In this document: in pieces, positions 41,857-50,743 of the stretch
Layout: the number at the start of each line of letters is the position of its first letter
Position numbering within the stretch: position 1 is the first letter of the stretch
DNA from: Bacteroides caecigallinarum
GTDB lineage: Bacteria; Bacteroidota; Bacteroidia; Bacteroidales; Bacteroidaceae
DNA: 64,000 nt
Direction: 5' to 3'
Assembly: GCF_016901995.1 (NCBI RefSeq)
Contig: NZ_JACJLE010000016.1
Coordinates: forward strand, 1-64,000
Made by a program: the position numbers and the translations under genes
The notes under the pieces: model-generated
The model's database searches: none
The model's input: only the letters and a program-made list of their open reading frames with translations
What the model was told of the DNA's origin: nothing

Positions 41857-42645
41857 TTATATCAGCAACAGACTTACCGCCATTATTGCCATACCGGAGA
41901 TTACACCGGTAATTCCCCAATGGTGATGTCCGTACTTTTCTGTGCTTGGCAGCAGCTCATCGAATGATATATATACCATGATTCCTGAAACCAGGGCAAG
42001 GAGCAGCGCATTGATTGAAGGGGTCCAGAAGGGGATGAGGAAAAGTATTCCTATCAGTGCACCGATAGGTTCGGCCATTCCCGACAGGAATGAATACCAG
42101 AATGCCTTCCTGCGGCTTCCTGTGGAGTGATAGATAGGAACAGATACAGCCACTCCCTCAGGTATGTTATGTATGGCTATTGCAAACACAATAGGTATGG
42201 CTATTTCAAGGTCGGTAAGCGCCGATGTAAATGTTGCAAGTCCTTCCGGGAAATTATGTATTCCTATGGCAAGTGCCATCATCACTCCCGTCCGCTTCAG
42301 TTTTTTGTCATTGCCTTGCGACGAATGTATCTCATGCGGATTCTCATCTTCAGGAACCAGAAAGTCTATAAGTGCTATAAGCCCTATACCTATGAAAAAG
42401 GCCAGGAGCATATATACCGAAGCTTCGCGTTCGCTGTATATTCCGCTGAGCAGATGCACGGATTCCGGCATAAGCTCCATGAATGATACATAAATCATTA
42501 CTCCTGCCGACAGTCCTAGTGACGCCGACAGAAACCGTGTGTCTGTCTTTTTCGACAGCAATGCTATAAGGCTGCCTATGCCGGTTGACAGTCCGGCTAT
42601 CAGTGTAAGCCCGAAGGCCAACAGCATGTCGTTGTTGGTTATCAT
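41857..42645 (-). CDS. zupT: ZIP-family divalent metal transporter, ZupT-like
   Basis: A 262-residue ZIP protein with eight membrane helices. Metal-site motifs are HNFPEGLATF (about residue 142) and HNIPEGVAVS (about residue 171). It imports Zn2+ and other divalent metals. A longer frame starts at 42675, but a -7 box (minus-strand TATATTTG, 42673-42680) overlaps that start, so I prefer ATG 42645, which gives the usual short N-terminus LLAFGLTLIAGLSTGIGS. It is monocistronic. Confidence 0.9.
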   Translation of the reverse strand: MITNNDMLLAFGLTLIAGLSTGIGSLIALLSKKTDTRFLSASLGLSAGVMIYVSFMELMPESVHLLSGIYSEREASVYMLLAFFIGIGLIALIDFLVPEDENPHEIHSSQGNDKKLKRTGVMMALAIGIHNFPEGLATFTSALTDLEIAIPIVFAIAIHNIPEGVAVSVPIYHSTGSRRKAFWYSFLSGMAEPIGALIGILFLIPFWTPSINALLLALVSGIMVYISFDELLPSTEKYGHHHWGITGVISGMAIMAVSLLLI

Positions 42646-42672
42646 CTTTATTTGGTGTTTAATTATATCCTG

Positions 42673-42680
42673 CAAATATA
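42673..42680 (-). promoter_or_regulatory. -7 box for zupT
   Basis: Minus-strand TATATTTG matches TAnnTTTG. It overlaps the more upstream possible start codon and therefore supports ATG 42645. Confidence 0.5.
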
Positions 42681-42731
42681 ATAACCATATATCCCGGAAA
42701 AAAGTTTGATGAAATAATAATTTTTTTCACA

Positions 42732-44336
42732 TCACACCATATCTTCACCCGTATGTATTACAGGCACGCGTACAGTCTTATGAAAAGGAATGAAGCGGGA
42801 TATGACGGCGATAACAAGAGTAACCGCAAACAACCATCCCAGGATGTGTTTCAGAGCCAATAGTGTAGATTGTTGCTGCAGAATATTGTTCATCGTATTT
42901 GTCGCCAGTTGTGTGGCCTCGTTTATTCCATATCCTTGTTGCAGATTGCCTGTCAGTGCCGATGAATAGCGTGATGCGGCAAGAGGGTCGGTCAGTGTGA
43001 TATTCTCGGCCAGCTGCACCATGTATTTTTGCTGTAGCCGGTATAATGTATTGCTGTAGAAAGCCGATGCTATGACAGGTGTAAGTACCGACCGGAAAGT
43101 AATCAGGAAAAACGCGTTCGACAGCAGGTATTTGGGTGGAAGATCCTCTACCGCAAAAAGTGCAAATGCTATTATAAGAGTGAGCATTCCCAGACCACGC
43201 ATGATGAGAGGGAAAAACAGCATCTCGTATGTACTGTCGGGTGAGATGGTGAAATACAGTGACCCGAAGAAAAACGCAAAGCATGCCATGCCTCCGGCTA
43301 TTAGAAACCTGAAGCGCCATCTTTGCCAGCGGAACCACCAGAAACATATTATGGCACCTGTTATATATCCGGGCAACAGCCATATATAGAGTGTATAGCT
43401 GTGCGTATTGTCAACTTTCAGTATGGTGGTGAGATAGCTTGTCATCAGATTAGTCGAAGTACTGAAAAACATTATCAGTATCATATAGAAATATCCCAGT
43501 ATGGCTTTCCACTGCAATAACGGTTTCAGGCTTACGTATGGCTTGGGCGAATGGAACTGTTCCCATATGAACAGGGCAAGCAGGAACGGCCCGATGGCTA
43601 TATACAGGCAAATCCTCGACGATGCCATCCAGTCGAGTGTCTTGCCGTATGTTATTACATATATCAGCATCAGTATGCTGGTGGATATTATAAGCATTTC
43701 GCGAAGATGCAGTTCGCTCAGCGCTACAGGTTTCGAAGGACGGTCGTGGCGTAGAAATACTATGATGGCAACAATGGCCACCAGCAACAGTATCATCATG
43801 AAATAATACATGTATTTCCAGTCGTAATGATATGCCAGGAGTGCTGTTACTACCATTGACAATTGTCCAGCTCCGAAAACCAGAGGATAGAAGTACGCAT
43901 AGAATTCGCTGCGCACATCATTGGGGCTGAATATGAATTTTATTCTGCGTATGACCCACAGCATGATGAATCCTTTCAGGAACCCGATGACGAAACTTGA
44001 GGCTATAAGCAGTTCGATGTTGTTCTGTCGTGCGCAAAACCAGCTCAAAAAGAATTGTAAAGTCAGGTCTGCCAGAAGCAGGGATTTCGATGAGAAGGCG
44101 TTCAGAATTTTTGGTACGATGGGGTAGGATATGGCCATTCCTGCCGAAGCGGCATAATATCCTATGGTTATATCCTCGGTATATACGCCCAGGGTGTTCG
44201 ATACTTCTACTATGCTTCCCGTGTAAGTCCCGTTAAGCATTGCTACAGGCAGTATAATCAGGAATACTGTTATTACTCCTATATAGTCGGGCACCCAGCG
44301 GCGTATCGGAATGTCTAATTCGCGTGCAGTCTTCAT
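42732..44336 (-). CDS. MFS drug efflux permease, EmrB/DHA2-like
   Basis: A 534-residue inner-membrane transporter with about 14 membrane helices, the size and shape of the DHA2 (EmrB) family. It is the last gene of marR-tolC-hlyD-MFS and overlaps the HlyD gene by 4 bases. The classical motif-A loop is poorly conserved (FVIGFLKGFIMLWVIRRIKF), as in many Bacteroidetes members. With the adaptor and outer-membrane channel it should form a tripartite pump exporting toxic compounds. Substrates are unknown. Confidence 0.88.
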   Translation of the reverse strand: MKTARELDIPIRRWVPDYIGVITVFLIILPVAMLNGTYTGSIVEVSNTLGVYTEDITIGYYAASAGMAISYPIVPKILNAFSSKSLLLADLTLQFFLSWFCARQNNIELLIASSFVIGFLKGFIMLWVIRRIKFIFSPNDVRSEFYAYFYPLVFGAGQLSMVVTALLAYHYDWKYMYYFMMILLLVAIVAIIVFLRHDRPSKPVALSELHLREMLIISTSILMLIYVITYGKTLDWMASSRICLYIAIGPFLLALFIWEQFHSPKPYVSLKPLLQWKAILGYFYMILIMFFSTSTNLMTSYLTTILKVDNTHSYTLYIWLLPGYITGAIICFWWFRWQRWRFRFLIAGGMACFAFFFGSLYFTISPDSTYEMLFFPLIMRGLGMLTLIIAFALFAVEDLPPKYLLSNAFFLITFRSVLTPVIASAFYSNTLYRLQQKYMVQLAENITLTDPLAASRYSSALTGNLQQGYGINEATQLATNTMNNILQQQSTLLALKHILGWLFAVTLVIAVISRFIPFHKTVRVPVIHTGEDMV

Positions 44337-45400
44337 CGTTTCTTCAATGCTTCGGTTTCAACCATCATACCGGCGCGTAACTGACTCATGCATTCGTCGC
44401 TTACGTCGTCAAGATCAATCCTGACAGGTATTCTCTGCTGTACCTTAACGAAATTTCCGGCGGAATTGTCGGTAGGTACAAGTGAATATTTTGAACCTGT
44501 GGCTTCGGATATTGCCGTAACATGTCCGTGAAGTATTTTCCCCGGCAGTCCGTCAACCTTTATCCTTACCGGCTGCCCTATGTATATGTTTTCTATCTGA
44601 GTCTCACGATAATTGGCAGTAATCCATTTGCCTGACTGTCTGACAATGTATGACAGAACTTGTCCTGCACTTACGTATTGTCCGGGCTCAAGTGTGCGCC
44701 GTCCCATGTAACCGGAGTATGGAGCAGTGACTACAGTATATGAAAGGTTCAGGTTTGCCAGATCAAGGGCAGCTTCCGCACGAAGGATACTTGCCTCAGC
44801 ATTTACCTGTTTTTTGTTTGCCTCGTCATATTGTGATCTTGCCGCTTCTTTTTGGCTTAACAGTGCTGTGTATCTGGCCTGCGCAGCTTCGTAATTGGCT
44901 TTAGCCACGTCGTATTGCTGTCGTGGCACGGACTCTTCCTTCAAAAGCCGTTCGTATCTTCTGAAATCCTGTTCAGACTGCCATAACTTAGCTTTGGCTT
45001 CCGCTATGTTGGCTTCCTGTTCCGCTATGCGGGTGTGCGATGTCTGTATGCCCGATGTAAGTACATCCTTCGAGCCTTGGGCGTCAAGAAGTGCCGCACG
45101 TGCCTCTTTCTGGCGTATCAGATATTCGTTGTTGTCGAGCACTACCAGTGTGTCACCTTCGTTTACGTATTGGTGTTCTTTAAAACGTATCTCGCTTATG
45201 TATCCCGACACGCGTATATTTACCGGTGCGATGTATTGATCTACAAATGCGTCATTTGTTATTTCATAACTGAAATATCTCCTGAAATAGTTTACTGTCC
45301 ATATAAGTCCGGAGACAGCTATTATCAGACATACCGTATTGAGTACGATGTTACGCAGTTTTTGTTTTCTCAAACGTTTGTATTTGTTATAGACAGACAT
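44333..45400 (-). CDS. HlyD/EmrA-type periplasmic adaptor
   Basis: A 355-residue membrane-fusion protein with an N-terminal membrane helix (about 18-36). A lipoyl-like half follows (APVNIRVSGYISEI, DTLVVLDNNEY), then a long coiled coil about 90-210, and the second lipoyl/beta-barrel half (VTAPYSGYMGRRTLEPGQYV). It links the MFS pump to the TolC-like channel. It lies between these two genes, 4 bases after the TolC gene and overlapping the MFS gene. Confidence 0.92.
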   Translation of the reverse strand: MSVYNKYKRLRKQKLRNIVLNTVCLIIAVSGLIWTVNYFRRYFSYEITNDAFVDQYIAPVNIRVSGYISEIRFKEHQYVNEGDTLVVLDNNEYLIRQKEARAALLDAQGSKDVLTSGIQTSHTRIAEQEANIAEAKAKLWQSEQDFRRYERLLKEESVPRQQYDVAKANYEAAQARYTALLSQKEAARSQYDEANKKQVNAEASILRAEAALDLANLNLSYTVVTAPYSGYMGRRTLEPGQYVSAGQVLSYIVRQSGKWITANYRETQIENIYIGQPVRIKVDGLPGKILHGHVTAISEATGSKYSLVPTDNSAGNFVKVQQRIPVRIDLDDVSDECMSQLRAGMMVETEALKKR

Positions 45401-45404
45401 GGCT

Positions 45405-46721
45405 TTATATATTTCCTATTGCTCGTTGTAGTTCATAATAAGTATAAATCACTCTTGTGCGTGCCGTAGTGAGTTCCAGTTCGGCATTAAGCCGTAGATT
45501 GTCGGCATCCAGCAGGTCTGTGAGGATTGCAAGCTGGTTAAGATACCTGTTGTTCATAATCCTGTAATTCTCTTCAGCCTGTTTCACTGACAGCCTCAAT
45601 GCTTCCACTTGGTTTATCGCCTCGTGGTGTTTCAGCAATGCGGCATTTATGTTAGTGCGGATATGCTGTTTTTGCTGTTCCTCGGCATTCCGGCTCAGCA
45701 TTACTCCACGGCGCGCTTCGTTCATGCGATGTTTGTATTTGTACAGCGACGACAATGAATAACTGACCGATAATCCTATGTTCCAGTTGTTGTTATACAT
45801 ATCTGCCAAGGTTCTTGAAACCGGTCTTGCCAGAGTGTTTGAAGCCGTGAGTGAAAGTTGAGGCATTTTTTCAGCCTGTACTATTCTGACGTTGTTCTGT
45901 GCCAGTTCAGTCTGCTTTTGCAGCACTTGTATGTACGGGTCGGAAAAGAAAGCCTTGTTTACGTAGTCCGTATATGATTCTGTCACGAAATCCTGTCCCA
46001 GTAAAGCTGTATCAGGTATCAGCAGCAATGTCTCGTCCAGACCTAGCAGGATGTCCAGCTGCTGTGAAACCAGACGTATGTTGTTTTCTGTTTCCGTAAG
46101 CGACAGCCTGTTTTCTGTCAGTTGCATTTCGCTTCTCAGCACATCGTTATTCGTTATCAGACCTTCTTTCTCCATGCGTCGGATGTCTTTCAGTCTTCTT
46201 TTTGATTCGTCTATGTTTCTGTTCAGCACCATGCATTGTTTGTACAGACTGAACAGGCTGAGATATTGTTCCAGAAGTGATAATTTAATGTCGGCACAGT
46301 TTGTGGCTGTTTGCAGTATTGCCACTTCATGTTCAATGTTTGCCTTGCGGACATTGTATTTTATTCGTCCTCCCTGATATAAAGGTTGTGTGAAGTCGAT
46401 GGCATAATTCTGTTGCCAGTCCGGTGTCTGCGGACGGCTAGGATTGCTCAGTCCGTTTTGCCACACAATGGGTTGTCCCAGGAAACCTCCCTTTAATCCT
46501 ATCCCTATGTCGGGGAGTTTTGCCATGTGTGCAGTCTGTGTACGTTCGTATGCCATTTGTTCTTTCAGTCTGTCGGCAGAGAGTTGCAGGCTGTTTTCCG
46601 TTCCCAAATCGAATAGTTGTTGCAGCGATATATGCATAGAGTCGGTTTGTGCATGTCCTGTTATTGCATACGCTGTGGTCATCAATAACGGTAAGATATG
46701 TCTAGTAAGTTTCAATGGCAT
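45405..46721 (-). CDS. TolC-family outer-membrane efflux protein
   Basis: A 438-residue outer-membrane factor with a signal peptide to about residue 24 (ITGHAQ). Two repeats of long helices with the OEP pattern follow; the barrel-forming segments include DFTQPLYQGGRI and NWNIGLSVSYSLSSL. It provides the exit duct of the efflux pump. The start lies inside the 3' end of the marR gene (20-base overlap), which suggests coupled translation. Confidence 0.92.
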   Translation of the reverse strand: MPLKLTRHILPLLMTTAYAITGHAQTDSMHISLQQLFDLGTENSLQLSADRLKEQMAYERTQTAHMAKLPDIGIGLKGGFLGQPIVWQNGLSNPSRPQTPDWQQNYAIDFTQPLYQGGRIKYNVRKANIEHEVAILQTATNCADIKLSLLEQYLSLFSLYKQCMVLNRNIDESKRRLKDIRRMEKEGLITNNDVLRSEMQLTENRLSLTETENNIRLVSQQLDILLGLDETLLLIPDTALLGQDFVTESYTDYVNKAFFSDPYIQVLQKQTELAQNNVRIVQAEKMPQLSLTASNTLARPVSRTLADMYNNNWNIGLSVSYSLSSLYKYKHRMNEARRGVMLSRNAEEQQKQHIRTNINAALLKHHEAINQVEALRLSVKQAEENYRIMNNRYLNQLAILTDLLDADNLRLNAELELTTARTRVIYTYYELQRAIGNI

Positions 46722-47148
46722 GTTGGAGTTCTTTTAGCAGTATTTCTGTCTGACGTATTTTTTCTTTTCCAATTATATCTTCAAGCCTTTTGTAGTAATC
46801 GTCCAGTTTCGGTGCTATCCATTGATGGAATTTTTCACCTTCTTCCGTAAGAAAGACCAGTTTGTTACGCCTGTCGTTAGGATTTTCCTGTCGGCATACA
46901 TAACCTTTTTTTTCCAGATTGGTCATCAGATTTGTCAGGCATGCCTTGTCTTTAGCCGTTCTTTCCGCCAGTATCTGCTGGCTTATGCCTTGTTCGCTCC
47001 ACAGGCAGCTCATAATCTGCAGCATTTCGAATGTTATCCCCGCATTTGACTCTTTCAGCAGTTTCTGCATCGCCTGTCGTGATGCCATACGTGTACGGAT
47101 AAGTTGCAGGATACATGCCCTTGAAATAACTTTTTCGTTTTGATTCAT
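46702..47148 (-). CDS. MarR-family repressor of the efflux operon
   Basis: A 148-residue winged-helix regulator. The recognition helix and wing are in ILAERTAKDKACLTNLMTNL and NPNDRRNKLVFLTEEG (the DxR wing motif is present as NDRR). It is the first gene of the efflux operon. A perfect 24-bp palindrome overlapping the promoter (47196-47219) is almost certainly its operator, giving autoregulation that is relieved by a ligand. Confidence 0.92.
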   Translation of the reverse strand: MNQNEKVISRACILQLIRTRMASRQAMQKLLKESNAGITFEMLQIMSCLWSEQGISQQILAERTAKDKACLTNLMTNLEKKGYVCRQENPNDRRNKLVFLTEEGEKFHQWIAPKLDDYYKRLEDIIGKEKIRQTEILLKELQHAIETY

Positions 47149-47174
47149 CGAATTAAGTTTTTGTATTCGCGCTA

Positions 47175-47206
47175 CAAAAGTAATTCTTTTTATTCAATTA
47201 GTCAAA
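47175..47206 (-). promoter_or_regulatory. Promoter of the marR efflux operon
   Basis: Minus-strand TTTG (47203-47206), 20 bases, TACTTTTG (47175-47182): a full consensus. The -33 element is inside the MarR palindrome. Confidence 0.8.
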
Positions 47207-47219
47207 TATTTGACTAATT
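47196..47219. promoter_or_regulatory. MarR operator palindrome
   Basis: AATTAGTCAAAT followed directly by ATTTGACTAATT: a perfect 24-bp palindrome. It covers the -33 box of the operon, so a bound repressor would block RNA polymerase. Confidence 0.85.
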
Positions 47220-47335
47220 TTGCCGACTGATATGTTTTGAAGTGGAATATTTAGAATTAAATAAGCAATGAAATCTAATACGGTCAACAGATATTATTTT
47301 TATATTTGTAGTACCAAAGTATGATATGACTATGG

Positions 47336-47776
47336 TTGCAGCATAATGGCATTGACTATATCTGCATCACGGACATCGCTCGCCAGAAAAATCCTGCCGA
47401 GCCTAAAGACGTGGTGAAGAACTGGATGCGACTGAAGAACACGCTGGAATACCTCGGACTGTGGGAGCAACTAAACAACCCCGCGTTTAAAGGGGTCGAA
47501 TTCGACCCCCTTCTGGCAGAAGCGGGCAGCAATGCATTCACCATGAGTCCTTCAAGGTGGGTGGAACTGACCGGAGCGGTTGGCATCCTCTCGAAAAACG
47601 GTGCCGGAGGCGGAACGTATGCGCAGCGTGACATCGCTTTCAAGTTTGCCAGTTGGGTTTCCGTAGAATTCGAGCTGTATCTTGTCAAGGAGTTCCAGAG
47701 GCTGAAAGAACAGGAACAGGCTTTGCTGGGATGGTCGGCCAAGCGAGAACTCTCTAAAATAAACTACCATAAGTAG
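47336..47776 (+). pseudogene. KilA-N domain protein remnant
   Basis: A 146-residue frame with a KilA-N fold (IDYICITDIARQKNP at the start; GGGTYAQRDIAFKFASWVSVEF near the end). KilA-N proteins are phage- and element-borne DNA-binding proteins. The frame has no ATG: stop codons close it just upstream (TGA at 47327), and it ends at KINYHK, where relatives continue for roughly another hundred residues. It is therefore broken at both ends. It lies at the left edge of a stretch of mobile-element debris. A TATATTTG (47302-47309) upstream could be the original promoter. Confidence 0.75.
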
Positions 47777-47804
47777 TATTGGAAACATAAAACTTAGAAG
47801 CGAT

Positions 47805-48361
47805 ATGAACTTGTTGAAACATTTTACTTACCCGGCTGCAGCCGCACTGCTCCAAGATAGCGGCAGGATATGTGCTGATACTATTCGTCATTTTCGGCAT
47901 CGTCTATATTGGGCTCAATGAACAGAACAGACAACAGGAATTGGAAGCTACTACCTACAAAATAAAAAGTCTCCGCAAGGATGTACACGAGGTATATATA
48001 AGTCCAGAACCTGCCGCAGCGAGCGTATAGACAGCATATGCCAGCTGCTGGCTGAAAAGGAAAAATTGCTGAATAGAATCATGCTGGTACTATACGAACA
48101 AGAAGAGATAAAGGAAAAGATAGCAAGACAAGTGCCAGCCATTGCGTTGAAAAGTTCACAAGAAGAACCGAAAAAAAGGAAACGGACAGGCTTCTTAGGA
48201 CTGTTCGGGAAAAGGAAAAAGCGAAACCGACCGCAACGACCACCATGCTCAATACGCTGAACAGCGGTATGATAGCCCGCCAGAAAGAACAAAGCGAGAG
48301 GTTGAGCCAATATGCCGACAGCCTTTCGGTAAGAAACAGAAAACTGATGGCAGTTATATAA
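47805..48361 (+). pseudogene. Fragment of an RteA-type hybrid sensor kinase
   Basis: At least three reading frames must be joined to read one protein. It starts as MNLLKHFTY, then has a membrane segment KIAAGYVLILFVIFGIVYIGL (frame from about 47854). A charged coiled region follows, then ARQVPAIALKSS...RTGFLGLFGKRKK and finally QSERLSQYADSLSVRNRKL. This order matches the N-terminal sensing half of RteA-like regulators from Bacteroides conjugative transposons. The kinase part is missing. It marks a former integrated element. The family assignment rests on remembered sequence patterns. Confidence 0.6.
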
Positions 48362-48368
48362 AATACTT

Positions 48369-48410
48369 CCACTTATATAGTGGATTATTGCGGATAATCT
48401 ATTATCTTTG
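48369..48410 (+). promoter_or_regulatory. Operator-promoter region of HigBA module 1
   Basis: The palindrome CCACT-TATAT-AGTGG (48369-48383) is followed by a -7 box TATCTTTG (48403-48410). A related site precedes module 2, so this is probably the autoregulatory operator. Confidence 0.6.
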
Positions 48411-48430
48411 TGTGAACAATACAGAGTAGC

Positions 48431-48745
48431 ATGGAAATAATATTCAACGAAAAGTATTTGAAGGAAATGTACATTACGGGGCAGACGGACAAGAGGCACC
48501 GGTATCAGCCACAAGTGGTACGGAAATATATACGTGTTATCAACATAATGCTGGAAACTCCGAATGTACAAGGGCTTTTGAAATACAACTCGTTGAATTA
48601 TGAAAAGTTGAAAGGCGATAAGGAAGGTCTTTCTTCTGTTAGAGTTAACGACCAGTACCGCATTGAGTTTGAGGAACGGACAAGAGAAGGTGAAACTATC
48701 GCTACAATATGCAATATAATAGATTTATCGAACCATTATAAATAA
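48431..48745 (+). CDS. higB: RelE/HigB-family toxin, module 1
   Basis: A 104-residue RelE-fold toxin (KLKGDKEGLSSVRVNDQYRIEF is the conserved core, with RVNDQYR as the active face). HigB toxins cleave mRNA on the ribosome. The toxin gene precedes its antitoxin, the reverse of most type II systems and typical of higBA. About half of its residues match the second toxin at 50033-50350. The gene looks intact. Confidence 0.9.
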   Translation: MEIIFNEKYLKEMYITGQTDKRHRYQPQVVRKYIRVINIMLETPNVQGLLKYNSLNYEKLKGDKEGLSSVRVNDQYRIEFEERTREGETIATICNIIDLSNHYK

Positions 48746-48755
48746 CAGACGACTT

Positions 48756-49100
48756 ATGATTGAGATACAAGGAATAGATTCTACTATGATTGCCAACAAC
48801 CTCACTCCGGCATATCCTACTCACCCTGGTGAAGTCCTGAAAGAAGAGATTGAATACCGCAAGATTTCGCAGCGTAAGTTATCAGAGCAGATGGGAATCT
48901 CCTATAAAATGTTGAATGACATTCTTAACTGCCGTCGTCCTGTTACGGCACAGACAGCAATGCTCTTCGAGGCAGCTCTGAATGTACCTGCGGATTCACT
49001 AATGCGTCTGCAGTTGAAATATAACATGTGGCAGGTCGCTGCCAATCCCTCTTTTATGGAGCGTCTGAAGCAGGTGCGCAAGTATGCCGCCATGCTGTAA
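48756..49100 (+). CDS. higA: HigA-family antitoxin, module 1
   Basis: A 114-residue antitoxin with an XRE helix-turn-helix: PTHPGEVLKEEIEYRKISQ opens the family signature and LSEQMGISYKMLNDILNCRR is the DNA-binding part. It would neutralise the upstream toxin and repress the shared promoter. An alternative start is ATG 48786 (MIANNL). It lies 10 bases after the toxin gene. Confidence 0.9.
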   Translation: MIEIQGIDSTMIANNLTPAYPTHPGEVLKEEIEYRKISQRKLSEQMGISYKMLNDILNCRRPVTAQTAMLFEAALNVPADSLMRLQLKYNMWQVAANPSFMERLKQVRKYAAML

Positions 49101-49289
49101 CTAACGTTACATAGAAAGTTTCCTGTCCCGCTTCTCTTGATAAAAGGGGAAGGTGGAACAGGTCTTTTGAATTACCGTTCAGGTATCGTCAAAGCCTGCG
49201 GAACAGACAACAGGAATTGGACACTACTGGTTGTGGAACCGTTTATCATAAAAATGGGCGTCAGAGAAAGTGATTTGCCGAAAATTTCC

Positions 49290-49297
49290 TATCTTTG
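49290..49297 (+). promoter_or_regulatory. -7 box for the small antitoxin-like gene
   Basis: TATCTTTG matches TAnnTTTG, 27 bases before the ATG at 49325. Confidence 0.5.
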
Positions 49298-49324
49298 CAG
49301 CAGAAAACCAAATTATTACAAGTC

Positions 49325-49483
49325 ATGGCATTAGAAATCAAAGCAATTCCTACGCTGAGAGGGAAAGAAGCCGAACGTTTCGTAAAGGAAGCGGATAAGG
49401 CTTATCAGAAGAAGGAGAAAACAGATTTCAGCAAGCAGGTGAAAATAGCCCGTGCCATATTGAAAAAAGCCAATATGCTGTAA
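49325..49483 (+). CDS. Small antitoxin-like protein (52 aa)
   Basis: A 52-residue charged helical protein: MALEIKAIPTLRGKEAERF at the start and VKIARAILKKANML at the end. Small proteins starting MALEIKAIPTL are recurrent in Bacteroidetes and look like orphan antitoxins or their partners. No matching toxin gene is seen next to it here. It has its own -7 box. In the second repeat unit only the last 13 codons of this gene survive (50744-50782). Confidence 0.65.
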   Translation: MALEIKAIPTLRGKEAERFVKEADKAYQKKEKTDFSKQVKIARAILKKANML

Positions 49484-49578
49484 GTATGGGATTCCTGTTA
49501 GTTGCCGGTGAAGTGGAAGAATAAGAAGGGGCAATCACTAGACTAAAAAGATAAGAAATAAACAAAAGAATCAAAATA

Positions 49579-49845
49579 TTACACTGTCTTTCCCAGGAAC
49601 ACCCCGACAACGGACAATGCTCCCAGTTGTTCCATTTTTCGTTTCAGCTGCCTGAAACTTTCTCCGGTAGTGAGTACATCATCCAGCAGGACAACATTCT
49701 TGCCATTAATATACCGCCGGGTGAATTGCAGATTCTGCAGTATATCCTTATCCTTTCCCTTTCCTTTCAGCTGTTCGCGGTCTTCTTCTATCCAGATGGC
49801 TTTAAAGCCGTCTGCAATGCCCAGCCATTTGTCTTCCGGCTTCCG
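49579..49845 (-). pseudogene. Phosphoribosyltransferase 3' fragment, copy 1
   Basis: On the minus strand an open frame of about 88 codons without a start codon. It contains NVVLLDDVLTTGESFRQLK, a PRPP-binding loop of the ComF type, and ends SVVGVFLGKTV. A stop codon closes it upstream. It is the tail of a larger gene captured in the repeat unit. A nearly identical second copy lies at 50878-51144. Confidence 0.7.
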
Positions 49846-49882
49846 TCAGGCACATGCCGACTGTGAGAAAGGTTGTGTTGGA

Positions 49883-49950
49883 GGTTATTGAAAAGCGAGA
49901 TAAGAGAATAAAAAAACAGGAGCCTTCGGCTGTAGCCGGAGGCTTCGTGC
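49883..49950 (+). repeat. Dispersed hairpin repeat, copy R1
   Basis: A sequence from GTTATTGAAAAGCGAGATAA to GGAGGCTTCGTGC. Its core GCCTTCGGC-TGTA-GCCGGAGGC folds into a 9-bp stem with a four-base loop. Related copies occur at 51182-51254 and 52125-52197, and a partial copy at 52250-52310. Confidence 0.8.
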
Positions 49951-49967
49951 ATTTAGAAATAAATATT

Positions 49968-50009
49968 CCGCTTTTATAGTGGATTGTTGCAGATAATTAA
50001 TTATCTTTG
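49968..50009 (+). promoter_or_regulatory. Operator-promoter region of HigBA module 2
   Basis: CCGCT-TTTAT-AGTGG (49968-49982) is an imperfect form of the module 1 palindrome. TATCTTTG (50002-50009) is the -7 box. Confidence 0.55.
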
Positions 50010-50032
50010 CTTCGTGAACAAGATGTAAAGTA

Positions 50033-50350
50033 ATGGAGATAAACTTTGATAAGGACTACTTGCGCCAATTGTACGAGGAAGGGAAAACGACGGACAAGAA
50101 ACATCGTTTCCAGCCGCATATCGTGGCACGCTACCAGTTGCGCATCAAAGTGTTGGAACAAGCAAGAAGCGTGGAAGAACTTTACGTTATCCACTCGCTT
50201 CATTATGAAGTGTTGAAAGGTGACAAGTCTGGTATTTCCTCCATCCGTGTGAACGACCAGTACCGCATTGAGTTCACGGTAGAACAGGTCTCATCGGAAA
50301 CGGTGGTGACTATCTGCAATATACTTGAATTATCAAACCATTATAAATAG
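50033..50350 (+). CDS. higB: RelE/HigB-family toxin, module 2
   Basis: A 105-residue RelE-fold toxin with the same core as module 1 (KGDKSGISSIRVNDQYRIEF) but a clearly diverged N-terminus (INFDKDYLRQLYEEGK). It looks intact. The toxin gene again comes first. The divergence makes it likely that each toxin answers only to its own antitoxin, but this is not provable from sequence. Confidence 0.9.
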   Translation: MEINFDKDYLRQLYEEGKTTDKKHRFQPHIVARYQLRIKVLEQARSVEELYVIHSLHYEVLKGDKSGISSIRVNDQYRIEFTVEQVSSETVVTICNILELSNHYK

Positions 50351-50357
50351 AATAATT

Positions 50358-50666
50358 ATGGGAAAATACATCTGTCAACGCCCTATACATCCGGGCGAAC
50401 TGCTGAAAGAAGAGACCGAAGAACGCAAGCTCTCGCAGCGCAGGTTGGCCGAGCAGATGGGCATCTCCTACAAGGTATTGAATGACATTCTCAACTGCCG
50501 CAGGCCGATTACTACGCAGACAGCGATGCTTTTCGAGGCAGCTTTGGGTATCAGTGCTTCGCTACTGATGCGGATGCAGCTTGATTGCAATATGCAGCAG
50601 GCGGCTGCTGACCCCTCTTTTATGGAGCGTCTGAAGCTGGTGCGCAAGTATGCAGCCATGCTGTAG
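50358..50666 (+). CDS. higA: HigA-family antitoxin, module 2
   Basis: A 102-residue XRE antitoxin: CQRPIHPGELLKEETEERK, then LAEQMGISYKVLNDILNCRR. The start at 50358 leaves 7 bases after the toxin stop; a longer in-frame start at 50325 would lie inside the toxin gene. The DNA-binding helices are close to those of module 1, so cross-recognition of operators is possible. Confidence 0.9.
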   Translation: MGKYICQRPIHPGELLKEETEERKLSQRRLAEQMGISYKVLNDILNCRRPITTQTAMLFEAALGISASLLMRMQLDCNMQQAAADPSFMERLKLVRKYAAML

Positions 50667-50743
50667 CTCACGTTACATAGAAAGTTTCTTGTCCCGCTTC
50701 TCCTGATAAAAGGAGAAGGTGGAACAGGTCTTTTGGATTGATA

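Noticed and set aside
42646-42675. Longer N-terminus of the ZIP transporter
   Set aside because: The start codon at 42675 overlaps a -7 box, and the extension is not typical of ZupT.
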